Part shown: one piece after another, positions 1 through 8,301 of the stretch | How the letters are laid out: every line of letters starts with the position of its first letter | Numbering within the stretch: the first letter of the stretch is position 1 | Assembly: GCA_035442145.1 (NCBI GenBank) | Contig: DAORPX010000001.1 | Location: forward strand, 1-64,000 | DNA: 64,000 nt | Direction of reading: 5' to 3' | Source of the DNA: Nostocoides_A sp937858995 | GTDB lineage: Bacteria > Actinomycetota > Actinomycetes > Actinomycetales > Dermatophilaceae | Translations under genes and position numbers: made by a program | Notes under the pieces: generated by a model | Databases searched by the model: none | Told to the model about the DNA's origin: nothing | Seen by the model: the letters and a program-made list of their open reading frames with translations, nothing else

Positions 1-50
1 CGACCTCCGGGTTATGAGCCCGGCGAGCTACCGAGCTGCTCCACCCCGCG
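1..50 (-). tRNA. initiator tRNA-fMet (CAT), cut by window edge
   Basis: On the minus strand the sequence starts CGCGGGGTGGAGCAGCT at base 50 and reads through a D arm and an anticodon stem-loop with CAT (complement of 14-16). The anticodon stem carries the GGG/CCC pairs flanking CTCATAA that mark initiator tRNAs, and the 5' base is C, as expected for the unpaired 1-72 position of bacterial tRNA-fMet. The variable loop, T arm and acceptor 3' half lie beyond the left edge. An elongator tRNA-Met is unlikely because of the three consecutive G-C pairs. Confidence 0.93.
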
Positions 51-95
51 TCGGTGAGGAAACTCTACGTGAGCCGCGGCGTGGAACCAAATCGG

Positions 96-3000
96 TCAGC
101 CCGTGGGGGTAGCGGAGGCGGTGGGCGACGGGGTGGGAGTGACGCTCGCGGAGCCACCCTCGGGCTGCGCGGCAATGGCCTTGGCCAGGGCGTCCTGCAG
201 TCGCTTCTGGGCTGCGCCATAGGCCGCGAAGTCACCCTTCTCCAGTGCGGCTTGCCCCTCTTCGAATGCCGTCTGCATGTCCGCAAGTGCGGCCGCCAGG
301 ATCTCGGCATCCGTTTCGGGGGTGGTGGTCGGCGGCGGGGTGGTCCCGGAGCCGTCATCCCCGGCGTTGGCACCGGCGTTGCCGCCAAAGAGCTGATCGA
401 GCGCGCCGGTCAGGGTGTCGGACCAGCCGAGCTTGTCACCGAAGGCCGCTACCGTCACCCGGCTCAGCGGGTAGGCGCTGGCCGAGTTCGCACTGACATA
501 GATCGGCTGGACGTAGAGCAGTCCCCCACCGACCGGCAAGGTGAGCAGGTTGCCGAGGGTCACCCGGGACCCCTGTTGTCGGTTGTTATTGAGGAATTGA
601 CTCAACGTCAGCGCGAAGCCCGGATTGCTGAGGTTCGAGGAGTTGATGTCGTTCTGGACCTGCCCGGGCCCCTTGACATTCGAATCACGCGGCAACTCCA
701 GCAGCCGAAGTGTTCCGAAACCGGCCGCCTTGGTCCCGGTCGTCGTCCCGGCGTCCGAGTCCACCGCCAGGAAACCGGAGAGCACTTGCCGGTCTCCGGT
801 CGGCATGAAGGTCGTCGTGAGCGAGAACGCCGGCCGCTCCTGATCGGGCATCTCCAGGGTCAGGTAGTACGGCGGCTGGGGAACATCGAGACCCTCTTGC
901 GCCGGATCCTGCGGAACGCGCCAATAGTCATTGCCGCCGAAGAAGGAGTCGGCGTCGTTGACGTGATAGCGCGACAGGACCATCCGCTGAATTTTGAGCA
1001 GATCCTCGGGGTAGCGCAGGTGGGCCATGAGCGAGCCGCTGATTTCGGATAGCGGGGAGACGGATCCCGGGTAGGCCTTGGACCAGGTGCGCAGGAGCGG
1101 ATCGGCCTCGTCCCAGGCATACAGCTTCACCGCACCGTCGAAGGCGTCGACGGTGGCCTTGACCGAGTTGCGCACATAGTTGACCTGGCCGGCGCGGATC
1201 GCCGCCACGCTCGTGGCTCTTTGGGTCGTCGAATCAGAGGTCGCGATGTCGAGGCTTTCCAACTGCGAGTACGGGTAATTCGCCGTGGTGGTGTAGCCGT
1301 CGACGATCCACTGAACGCGGCCGTCGATGAGCGCCGGGTAGGGATTCCCGTCCAGGGTCAGCCAGGGGGCCACCCGCTGCACGCGCTCCAGCGGCCGCCG
1401 GTGATCGAGAATCCGCGATCCCGATCCCACGGCGTTGGAGAGCAAGAAGTTGAGTTCGCGGTACTTGACGGCGTATGCCGCCTGTCGGACGAAGGAGCCG
1501 ATCTGGACCCCGCCGGACCCGGCATACGTATTGTTCTTCTGCCCCTGGGGTGAGGAGTCGGGATAGTCGAACTCACGGGGCGCCTCTTGCGCCGTGCCCC
1601 CCACGATGGAGTACTCAGGCGACTGCTCGCCGAAGTAGATCCGCGGCTCGAACTCTCCCAGCGCCCCGGTCGGCGGGATATTGCGCACGGCAAAGACCGG
1701 CTGCCCATCGGAGTCCCGCTTGTTCCCGTAGGCAGCAACCACGCCGAATCCGTGCGTATAAACCGTGTGATCGTTGAGCCAGTTGCGTTGCGATGCCGGC
1801 ACGCCGTCGAGCGACAGTTCGCGGGCGGCGATGACGATGTCCGCCTCCTTACCGTCGATGATGTAGCGGTCGACGTCCAGTGCGTCAGGGAATGCGTAAT
1901 AGGGCTTGAGCGCCTGCAACTGGCGGAAGGTGGGTGCCACGACGATGGGGTCGACGAGGCGGATCCCTGGGATCGTCTCGGCGTCATTGCGCAACTGACC
2001 AGAGGAGGCTTCCGTGCGCGCCTGATAGGGCGTTGTCTCCACCTTGTCCAGCCCGTATGCCGTGCGCGTGGCATTGATATTGCGCTGGATATAGGGCGCC
2101 TCGAGCGACTTCTCGGACGGCTTGACCCGCACCGACTGAATGATGGCCGGATAGATCCCCCCAACAACGACCGAGGTGATCACGAGCAGAGCGACACCGA
2201 TGATCGGCAGCCGCCACGAACGCGTGACGATGGCCGCGAGGAAGAGCGCTGCCACGATGACCGCGGCGATGGCCAGGATGAAGCGGGTGGGCAGCACCGC
2301 CTTGGCGTCGGTATAGGTGATCCCGGTGATCAGCCGGGATTCCTTGGTCGCCAAGGTGTAGCGACTGACGACATAGGACGCCGCCCGCAACAGCGCCAGA
2401 GCGGCACCAAGGACGGCAACCTGTGTCATCGCGGCGCGCGTCGAGGGCCCCCGCCCCGGCAACTGCAACCCGCCATAGATGTACTGAGTGAACGCCCCCG
2501 CAACCAAGGCGGCCCCGAACGCCAACGTCAAGAATCCGATGACGGTTTGCAGCCAGGGAACGGTGAAGACGAAGAAGGCAATGTCCCGGCCAAAGTGCGC
2601 ATCGGTGCTCCCGAAAGGCACCTGGTTGGCCCACAAGAGATAGGTCCGCCACTGCCCGGCAGCGGCCGTGGCGGCCAATGCTCCCAGAACGACCGGAATC
2701 GCGATCACGGCCACCCGGCGCACCGGCTCGATGGCTTCGCGGTACTGCTCGAGACTGTCGCTGCCCCGGGTGCGCGGCACATAGAAGGGCCGCGTGCGAT
2801 AGGCGATCAGCAGGCTCGCGAACACCAAACCGGCGACCAGCGCGAACCCCACGGCACCTAGTCCAAGTCGAGTCAGCAGGGTCGTGCTGAAGACGCCGCT
2901 AAAACCCACCGACCGGAACCACAGCAGGTCGGTCCAGACGCCGGCCAGCCCGGTTGCCACGGCCGCGAGGACCGCCAGGGCGATCAGGGTGGGCACCAGC

Positions 3001-3098
3001 GGGCCACGACGACGCGACGAGGCAGCGGGACGAGGGATGGGGCGTTGCGGCGGGGTGTCCCCCGCCTCAGCGGCTCCGGACCAATCGGATTCACTCAC
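96..3098 (-). CDS. UPF0182 family integral membrane protein
   Basis: A protein of 1000 residues belonging to UPF0182 (COG1615), a large actinobacterial membrane family of unknown function. The N-terminal third is a series of hydrophobic segments (roughly residues 33-340, about seven helices), followed by a long soluble region. The C-terminus is low complexity, rich in Thr/Pro and Ala/Glu (TTPPPTTTPETD, then a helical Ala/Gln/Glu stretch, then a Ser/Thr/Pro tail). Translation starts at GTG 3098, with TAGG about nine bases upstream. It is divergent from the PPA1309-like gene and ends near the tRNA. The family and length match well; the biochemical role is unknown. In mycobacteria it also sits beside the PDZ/Lon-like protease gene. 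Confidence 0.93.
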   Translation of the reverse strand: MSESDWSGAAEAGDTPPQRPIPRPAASSRRRGPLVPTLIALAVLAAVATGLAGVWTDLLWFRSVGFSGVFSTTLLTRLGLGAVGFALVAGLVFASLLIAYRTRPFYVPRTRGSDSLEQYREAIEPVRRVAVIAIPVVLGALAATAAAGQWRTYLLWANQVPFGSTDAHFGRDIAFFVFTVPWLQTVIGFLTLAFGAALVAGAFTQYIYGGLQLPGRGPSTRAAMTQVAVLGAALALLRAASYVVSRYTLATKESRLITGITYTDAKAVLPTRFILAIAAVIVAALFLAAIVTRSWRLPIIGVALLVITSVVVGGIYPAIIQSVRVKPSEKSLEAPYIQRNINATRTAYGLDKVETTPYQARTEASSGQLRNDAETIPGIRLVDPIVVAPTFRQLQALKPYYAFPDALDVDRYIIDGKEADIVIAARELSLDGVPASQRNWLNDHTVYTHGFGVVAAYGNKRDSDGQPVFAVRNIPPTGALGEFEPRIYFGEQSPEYSIVGGTAQEAPREFDYPDSSPQGQKNNTYAGSGGVQIGSFVRQAAYAVKYRELNFLLSNAVGSGSRILDHRRPLERVQRVAPWLTLDGNPYPALIDGRVQWIVDGYTTTANYPYSQLESLDIATSDSTTQRATSVAAIRAGQVNYVRNSVKATVDAFDGAVKLYAWDEADPLLRTWSKAYPGSVSPLSEISGSLMAHLRYPEDLLKIQRMVLSRYHVNDADSFFGGNDYWRVPQDPAQEGLDVPQPPYYLTLEMPDQERPAFSLTTTFMPTGDRQVLSGFLAVDSDAGTTTGTKAAGFGTLRLLELPRDSNVKGPGQVQNDINSSNLSNPGFALTLSQFLNNNRQQGSRVTLGNLLTLPVGGGLLYVQPIYVSANSASAYPLSRVTVAAFGDKLGWSDTLTGALDQLFGGNAGANAGDDGSGTTPPPTTTPETDAEILAAALADMQTAFEEGQAALEKGDFAAYGAAQKRLQDALAKAIAAQPEGGSASVTPTPSPTASATPTG

Positions 3099-3120
3099 TG
3101 GGGCAACCTACCTAGTGAAT

Positions 3121-3157
3121 CTGACAACGCGGCCCAGGCAGGTAACGATATAGACCA
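3121..3157 (+). promoter_or_regulatory. possible promoter giving a leaderless transcript
   Basis: CTGACA at 3121-3126 and TAACGA at 3143-3148 are separated by 16 bases and resemble -35 and -10 boxes. The expected transcription start would fall on or next to the ATG at 3157, and there is no Shine-Dalgarno sequence before that ATG. A leaderless mRNA, common in actinobacteria, is therefore inferred. Only sequence resemblance supports this. Confidence 0.3.
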
Positions 3158-3693
3158 TGAATACCCCCATCGCCGCCGCGGACGACCCCCTGCAGCGTGT
3201 TGCCACCGAGACGGAGCGGTATGTCGCTCGCTCCGGCTGGGATCAGCCGGCGCGTCTCTTCGCCATCGTCCCGACCCTCGCGTTGGCCGGCAGCGCCCCT
3301 GATCTCGCCATCGAGGACCAGGCGCCCGAGGATCTCTCGGCGGTCGAACAGGAGGGATTTAGCGAAGACGGGGACATTGCTGCGGCACTGGCGCGCATCG
3401 TGTGGCCGGCCGCCGTGGTCGGTGCGGCGTTGAGCGTCGAGCGGATCGTGGTGCCACCGGCCGCCGAGGCCGAACTCCCCGACGACCCCCACGAGGCCCT
3501 GGAGCACTTGCGAACCCACCCCGGGCGCCGGGATGTGCGCCTGCTCGCGGCCGTCCACCGCGACGGTCGGGCCATGTGCCTGCTGCGTCAGCGCGCCTAT
3601 GACAGCGACGACCTGGTCGCGACCGGCCCCGACCTGGCTGGTGCGCTGGTCGAGGCTCTTGCCCAGACGCTTCTCGAGGACCCGGCCAGCTAA
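3157..3693 (+). CDS. PPA1309-like conserved actinobacterial protein
   Basis: A 178-residue soluble protein that I recognise as the PPA1309 family, of unknown function, widespread in actinobacteria and usually next to the UPF0182 and PDZ-protease genes. The N-terminal half contains ERYVARSGWDQPARLFAIV, the family signature; the C-terminal part ends in a predicted amphipathic helix. No signal peptide, membrane segment or catalytic motif is visible. It starts at ATG 3157 without an SD, probably leaderless. Its stop is only seven bases from the stop of the convergent protease gene. No function should be inferred beyond the conserved neighbourhood. Confidence 0.8.
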   Translation: MNTPIAAADDPLQRVATETERYVARSGWDQPARLFAIVPTLALAGSAPDLAIEDQAPEDLSAVEQEGFSEDGDIAAALARIVWPAAVVGAALSVERIVVPPAAEAELPDDPHEALEHLRTHPGRRDVRLLAAVHRDGRAMCLLRQRAYDSDDLVATGPDLAGALVEALAQTLLEDPAS

Positions 3694-3700
3694 CAGGAAG

Positions 3701-4807
3701 CTAGGGGCAGGTAGGCAAGCCGCCCGAACCGTCAGCGATCTTCGCCACGGCAGCGACCGCTTCGTCGAAGGTCGCGATCCGCACGATGGTCAGGCCCTCC
3801 GGAGCTTGACCCGACACGTCTGGGCAGTTGGCTGCGGGGGCCAGGAAGAAGTCCGCGCCGGCGGCCTGGGCCCCGACCACTTTCTGCCGGATGCCGCCGA
3901 TCGGGCCGACCGCGCCCGCGTCGTCGATGGTCCCTGTGCCCGCGATGGCCTTGCCTCCGGTCATCGACCCCGGAGTCAACAGGTCTCGAATTGCCAAAGC
4001 GAACATGGTGCCCGCAGATGGCCCGCCGACGTCGCCCGCGCGGACGATCACCTCGACGGGCAGGTCGTAGTCGATGCGCAGCCGCACGCCCAGCACTGTG
4101 CTGCCGTCGACCTCGGTGGTCTTGGCCTGCACGTCCTGCTCACGCCCGCCCCGTTCGATGGTGAGATCGACGCTCTCCCCCGGCGGATGCGCCGTGATGC
4201 CCAGCTGGATCTGCTCGATCGAGGTCACGACACGGCCATCGACTGCTGTGATGGCATCGCCCACCTTGATGACCGACCGGGCCGGGGCGTCGTCGGCGAG
4301 GCTCCCGACGACGAACCGGCGACCAACGTCCTTCCCCAGGCTGCGCAGGGCCACGACCGCGGCCTCCTGCTGGCTGTTGACCATTTCTTCCTGGTTGCGC
4401 TCCTGGACCTGCTCGGACGTGCTGCCCTCGGGGAAGAGCAACCTCTCACGAAAGATGTCGTCGTCGGGGTCGAGCCAGGCGCCCAACAGGTCCCAGGCGT
4501 TGACCCGGCGCCCGGGTCCGCCGCTCACGCGCACGGTCGTGAAGTCGAGGGAGCCCGTCGTCGGATAGGTGGTGGCGTCGGGCACCTCGATCAGGGGCTT
4601 GCCGGAGGCGTCGACGCCCAGGGTGTTGGTGGCGGGGCCGGGACGCAGCACGGCATACGGCAGTGGGATCAGCGCGATCACGGCCGCGAGCCCGAGCCCC
4701 AGAAAGGTGGACCAGAGGAGGCGGCTGGTGCCGGGTGACAGCGCCCGCGGATCGGCAGTGGGCGTCGCCGCAGCGTCGGCCACTGTTGCGGAGGGAGGCT
4801 CGCTCAT
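3701..4807 (-). CDS. membrane-anchored PDZ/Lon-type (S16) serine protease, YlbL-like
   Basis: A 368-residue protein with one N-terminal transmembrane helix (about residues 28-50), a central PDZ domain and a C-terminal Lon-type S16 peptidase domain. The catalytic Ser-Lys dyad is visible as Ser264 in GGPSAGTM and Lys309 in GGIRQK. The layout matches the YlbL/Rv3194c family of membrane-tethered proteases acting on the outer face of the membrane; physiological substrates are unknown. I start it at ATG 4807, which overlaps the moaE stop codon in an ATGA tetranucleotide, so translation is probably coupled. An in-frame start at 4822 would lie inside moaE and is less likely. Confidence 0.9.
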   Translation of the reverse strand: MSEPPSATVADAAATPTADPRALSPGTSRLLWSTFLGLGLAAVIALIPLPYAVLRPGPATNTLGVDASGKPLIEVPDATTYPTTGSLDFTTVRVSGGPGRRVNAWDLLGAWLDPDDDIFRERLLFPEGSTSEQVQERNQEEMVNSQQEAAVVALRSLGKDVGRRFVVGSLADDAPARSVIKVGDAITAVDGRVVTSIEQIQLGITAHPPGESVDLTIERGGREQDVQAKTTEVDGSTVLGVRLRIDYDLPVEVIVRAGDVGGPSAGTMFALAIRDLLTPGSMTGGKAIAGTGTIDDAGAVGPIGGIRQKVVGAQAAGADFFLAPAANCPDVSGQAPEGLTIVRIATFDEAVAAVAKIADGSGGLPTCP

Positions 4808-5253
4808 GGCAGTCCCACCCACTCGCTCTCGCCGTCCGAGAAGTGCTGGTGCTTCCAGATCGGCGTGCTCGCCTTGAGCCGCTCGATGAGGTCGGCGCCC
4901 GCGGCGAAGGCGGCTTCCCGATGCGGCGCCGCGACGGCGGTGATCACAGCGATATCGCCGATGGCCAGGTCACCGCACCGGTGCACCGCGGCGACCGCGC
5001 GCACGGCATACTCCTGCGCGACCGCGAGGGCCACCTCGCTCATCCGCTGCAGGGCCAGCGGGTGGGCCTCATAGGTCAGGGCGGCGACCGCCCGCTCGTG
5101 ATCGTGATCGCGGACCCGACCGACGAAGAGGACCTGGGCCCCGCACGTGGGGTCGCCGATCGCATCGAGCACCTCGGAGGGCGAGAGCGGTGCGTCGCGG
5201 ATGGCGCACAGGCGCAGCACGGGCGCCGCACTGCCATCGTCGAAGGCGCCCAT
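4804..5253 (-). CDS. moaE: molybdopterin synthase catalytic subunit MoaE
   Basis: MoaE transfers sulfur from thiocarboxylated MoaD to precursor Z (cPMP) to make molybdopterin in the cytoplasm. Family features are visible: GAQVLFVGRVRDHD, the VHRCGDLAIGDIAV core, and PIWKHQ near the C-terminus, which carries the conserved active-site lysine region. ATG 5253 is chosen because AGGAG lies seven bases upstream; a GTG at 5286 would add 11 residues but lacks a ribosome site. The protein is then 149 residues, normal for MoaE. It overlaps the downstream protease start by four bases. No moaD or moaA is in the window, so its MoaD partner must be encoded elsewhere. Confidence 0.93.
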   Translation of the reverse strand: MGAFDDGSAAPVLRLCAIRDAPLSPSEVLDAIGDPTCGAQVLFVGRVRDHDHERAVAALTYEAHPLALQRMSEVALAVAQEYAVRAVAAVHRCGDLAIGDIAVITAVAAPHREAAFAAGADLIERLKASTPIWKHQHFSDGESEWVGLP

Positions 5254-5348
5254 CGATTTCTCCTGTGGAAAGTCGGGAACTGTCACGGCATGCGCGTGGT
5301 TGTCTTGGATGACACATTCTCACCCAGGGCCCTAGAGGAGAAATCACC

Positions 5349-6746
5349 GTGCCCGAGAACAGCGAGCGCCCCGACGAGTCGGCCGACCCTGCCGGCGGCC
5401 TGCCGCCCGAGATGTTGAATGCCCTCCGGCGGCTCACGGGTGGGGCCGATCTGCCACCGGAGCTGCTGCAGCAGTTGGAGACCATGGGGCTAGGCGGCAT
5501 ACCCGTCGAGCAGTTCGAGGGCATGCTCGCGCAGTTCCAGTCCATGTTCGCCGGACCGGATGAGGGACCGTTGTCGCCGAGCATTGCGACCGACGTCGCC
5601 CGCCAGCTGATCGCCGCGCAGGGCGATGCGTCGATGGGTGAGCGCGAGGCGAGCCTCGCGCGCGAGGCCGCCCACGTTGCCGACCTCTGGCTGGGGCAGG
5701 TGAGCGACCTCGAGGCGCCCGGCCTGCAGGGCGTGGCCTGGTCGCGATCCGAATGGATCGAAGACACCTTCCCCGTCTGGCAGGAGGTTGTCTCCCCCGT
5801 GGCGATCGGGGTGAGCAGGGCCCTGACCCGGGCGATGAGCGCCCAATTTGCTGACGGTGGCCTCGAAGGGATCCAGGGGATGCTGCCGCCCGGCACCAAC
5901 CCCGCGGCGGCAATGGCCCAGATCGGGCCGATGTTGGACAGGGCCGGAGCGTCGATGTTCTCGATGCAACTGGGGCAGGGGCTGGCGGGCCTGGCCGGGG
6001 AGACCCTGACCGGCACCGAGGTGTCCTTGCCGCTCACGAGCCGGCACCTCGTCGCGCTCATCCCGGCCAATATTGCCGCGTTCGCCGACGGGCTGGAGAT
6101 CGACCTCGAGCAAGTCTGGCTCTATCTGGCCGTTCGCGAGGCGGCCCGCCTGCGCTTGTTCGCGGGCGTCCCGTGGCTCGGTCCGCAGATTCTGACGGCC
6201 GTCCAGGACTATGCCCGCGATATCGCCATCGACACCGAAGCGATCGACGCAGCCATGCAGGGACTCGACCCCGCGGACCCGCAGGCCATGCAGCAGACCA
6301 TGGCCGACAAGCTCTTCTCCCCCACCCCGACACCGGCGCAGCAGGCGGCATTGTCGCGGCTGGAGACCTGGCTGGCGCTGGTCGAGGGGTGGGTCGATGT
6401 GGTGACCGAACGTGCGGCCGGGGCCCATCTGCCCCAGGCCTCGGCACTCGGTGAGACCATGCGGCGGCGCCGGGCAACCGGGGGGCCGGCGGAGAAGACC
6501 TTCGCCTCGCTCGTGGGATTGGAGTTGCGCCCCCGACGGTTGCGGGACGCCGCAAACCTGTTCGCCGCTTTGGAGGACAAGGGCGGCTCGGCGTTGCGCG
6601 ACTCCGCGTGGGGTCACCCGGATATTGCACCCACCGCCGCGGATCTGGACGACGTGCTGGCGTATGTCGAGCGCCGCACCGCCGTGCCCGAGCCCGACTC
6701 CATGGATGACGCCTTGCGCGAATTGCTGGACGGGGCGAGCGAGTGA
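5349..6746 (+). CDS. DUF2342 / zincin-like family protein
   Basis: A 465-residue protein of the actinobacterial DUF2342 family, usually labelled zinc-dependent metalloprotease or putative hydrolase. The core around residues 245-275 reads YLAVREAARLRLFAGVPWL; family members commonly have a His in the REAAH or HExxH-like position, so this copy appears to lack that residue and catalytic activity is doubtful. The N-terminus is Pro/Gly/Gln-rich and disordered. It starts at GTG 5349 with AGGAG nine bases upstream. The Nudix gene overlaps its end by four bases. In mycobacteria the homologue also lies beside the PDZ protease gene. Function unknown. Confidence 0.85.
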   Translation: MPENSERPDESADPAGGLPPEMLNALRRLTGGADLPPELLQQLETMGLGGIPVEQFEGMLAQFQSMFAGPDEGPLSPSIATDVARQLIAAQGDASMGEREASLAREAAHVADLWLGQVSDLEAPGLQGVAWSRSEWIEDTFPVWQEVVSPVAIGVSRALTRAMSAQFADGGLEGIQGMLPPGTNPAAAMAQIGPMLDRAGASMFSMQLGQGLAGLAGETLTGTEVSLPLTSRHLVALIPANIAAFADGLEIDLEQVWLYLAVREAARLRLFAGVPWLGPQILTAVQDYARDIAIDTEAIDAAMQGLDPADPQAMQQTMADKLFSPTPTPAQQAALSRLETWLALVEGWVDVVTERAAGAHLPQASALGETMRRRRATGGPAEKTFASLVGLELRPRRLRDAANLFAALEDKGGSALRDSAWGHPDIAPTAADLDDVLAYVERRTAVPEPDSMDDALRELLDGASE

Positions 6747-7315
6747 CCCGCATCGCCCCGGTCGGGGTGCGGCATTTGTATGACGATGCGCTGGCCCTGC
6801 TCCTGGGCTGGCGAGCGCCGGATGAGACCCGCGAGCAATTGCGTCGCGGTTTCCTGGCCGCCCTGGCCAGCGATCCGATGACGGTCGCCAAGGACGGCCC
6901 GCCGGCCCACCTGACGGCCTCGTGCCTGGTCCTGAGCCCGGACGGCACGCACGTGCTCCTGCATCTGCACCGCCGCGCGGAACTGTGGTTGCAGTTTGGG
7001 GGCCACTTGGAGCCCGAGGATCCAGGCGTCTGGGCGGCCGCCGCGCGCGAGGCGCGCGAGGAGTCCGGCCTGGTCGAGCTCGTTCCGGATGCCGACCCCA
7101 TCGATGTGGACCGTCATCAGCTCAGCGGGCGCTTCGAGGGGTGCACCGAGCACCTTGACGTGCGCTTCCTGGCCGTTGCGGATGTCACGGATCTGCCGCA
7201 GGCGAGCGCCGAGTCACTGGATATCGCCTGGTTCCCGATCGACGCGCTGCCGCCGAACACGCCCACGGATCTGGGTCGGCTGATCGCCCTGGGCCGCGGG
7301 CGCCTGGCCCGTTAG
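6743..7315 (+). CDS. Nudix hydrolase
   Basis: A 190-residue Nudix protein. The Nudix box is seen around residues 90-115 as GGHLEP...REAREESGL, with the divalent-metal glutamates of REAREE; the first glutamate of the classical box is replaced by Asp, as in many actinobacterial relatives. Such enzymes hydrolyse nucleoside diphosphate-linked compounds, but the substrate cannot be read from sequence. The start GTG 6743 overlaps the preceding stop as GTGA, indicating translational coupling with the DUF2342 gene. Its TAG stop overlaps the TAA stop of the convergent peptidase gene. Confidence 0.9.
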   Translation: MTRIAPVGVRHLYDDALALLLGWRAPDETREQLRRGFLAALASDPMTVAKDGPPAHLTASCLVLSPDGTHVLLHLHRRAELWLQFGGHLEPEDPGVWAAAAREAREESGLVELVPDADPIDVDRHQLSGRFEGCTEHLDVRFLAVADVTDLPQASAESLDIAWFPIDALPPNTPTDLGRLIALGRGRLAR

Positions 7316-7881
7316 CCGTCCTCGTCGTCGTCGCGGATGTCTAGCCCGGCGGTGGCGCTGACACCATCGAGGAAACCGCGGGCCCGCTCGGTCAGCGGAT
7401 ACCGGGCCACCAGTGCCCAGAAGTCCGGCCCATGGCCGGGAACCAGCAGGTGCACGAGCTCGTGCACGAGGACGTAGTCCACGACATACGAGGGCATCTC
7501 GCGGAGCCGATCCGAGAGTCGGATGGTGCCGGTCGACGGGGTGCAGGACCCCCACCGGCGCTCCTGATTGCCCACCCACCGGACACTGGAGGGCCGCGCC
7601 CGACCATCCAGGTAGCGCTGCGAGAGACGAGCCGCTCGAGGGGCCAGGTCGGCGTCCAGCGCTTTGGCCGACCGGCGCGGCGTGGCCCGCTCCACCTTGT
7701 CGACCATCCGGGCCACCCACTGGCGCTCCACCTGCGCGTCGAGGCCGGCGGGGACCATGACGATGATGCGATCGCCCTCGCGCCGCGCGCTGACGGTCCG
7801 ATGGCGGCGGGCGCTGCGCCGGATCTCGACGATCGCGCCAGGCTCCCGCGGCTCGCGCGAGGACTGGTTGGGCTGGGGCAC
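7312..7881 (-). CDS. YgjP-like (SprT/M48-type) zinc metallopeptidase domain protein
   Basis: A 189-residue protein with the YgjP-like metallopeptidase domain (DUF45). Zinc ligands and the catalytic glutamate are in HELVHLLVPGH near residues 139-149, preceded by the conserved RRWGSC motif. No signal peptide or membrane segment is visible, so it is cytoplasmic. The family is widespread and its substrates are poorly known. The N-terminal 25 residues are charged and variable. It is divergent from the DUF5679 gene across a 135-bp spacer carrying an inverted repeat, and convergent with the Nudix gene with overlapping stop codons. Confidence 0.88.
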   Translation of the reverse strand: MPQPNQSSREPREPGAIVEIRRSARRHRTVSARREGDRIIVMVPAGLDAQVERQWVARMVDKVERATPRRSAKALDADLAPRAARLSQRYLDGRARPSSVRWVGNQERRWGSCTPSTGTIRLSDRLREMPSYVVDYVLVHELVHLLVPGHGPDFWALVARYPLTERARGFLDGVSATAGLDIRDDDEDG

Positions 7882-7936
7882 GCCCTGAGCCTAACCCCGA
7901 CGCACCCCACCGCTTCGCGGCCAAATCGGGCGAACC

Positions 7937-7963
7937 ACGCTCACCGTGATCTAGGGTGAGCGT
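7937..7963. repeat. perfect 9-bp inverted repeat in divergent promoter region
   Basis: ACGCTCACC at 7937-7945 and GGTGAGCGT at 7955-7963 form a perfect dyad with a nine-base spacer. It lies midway between the divergent starts of the metallopeptidase gene (7881) and the DUF5679 gene (8017). An operator is more likely than a terminator because there is no T tract and both neighbours read away from it. The regulator is unknown. Confidence 0.5.
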
Positions 7964-8016
7964 GATGCCGGAGCCCAAGCCCGGCTAAGCACGACCCACC
8001 GATTTGAGGAGAAACC

Positions 8017-8178
8017 ATGGCGGACGAGACCTACAAGGGCGAGTTCTACTGCGTCAAGTGCAAGGCCAAGCGCGAGGCCGAGGGGCGCATCGTGACGACC
8101 GAGAATGGCCGTCGGATGGCGAAGGGGACCTGCCCGGTCTGCAGCACCAACCTCAACCGCATCCTCGCAAAGGCCTAA
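8017..8178 (+). CDS. DUF5679 small zinc-ribbon protein
   Basis: A 53-residue protein with two CxxC knuckles (CVKCK near residue 12 and CPVCS near residue 39) that should bind one zinc ion. It matches the DUF5679 family, found next to ABC1 kinase and UvrD2 genes in actinobacteria. ATG 8017 is preceded by GAGGAG seven bases upstream. It is too short for many ORF callers and sits in a frame overlapped by a long spurious ORF. Role unknown; nucleic-acid or protein binding is typical of zinc ribbons but not shown. Confidence 0.9.
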   Translation: MADETYKGEFYCVKCKAKREAEGRIVTTENGRRMAKGTCPVCSTNLNRILAKA

Positions 8179-8301
8179 CACGGCGCGAGCGTGACGAGGG
8201 GCGTTGTCCACAGGCTGTGGGCAACGCCCCTCGCGCCGTCCAGGACTCTGCCAAGGTGGAACCGGGGGCCAGCCCGGTCCCCGCGCACAGGCAGGAGAGT
8301 C

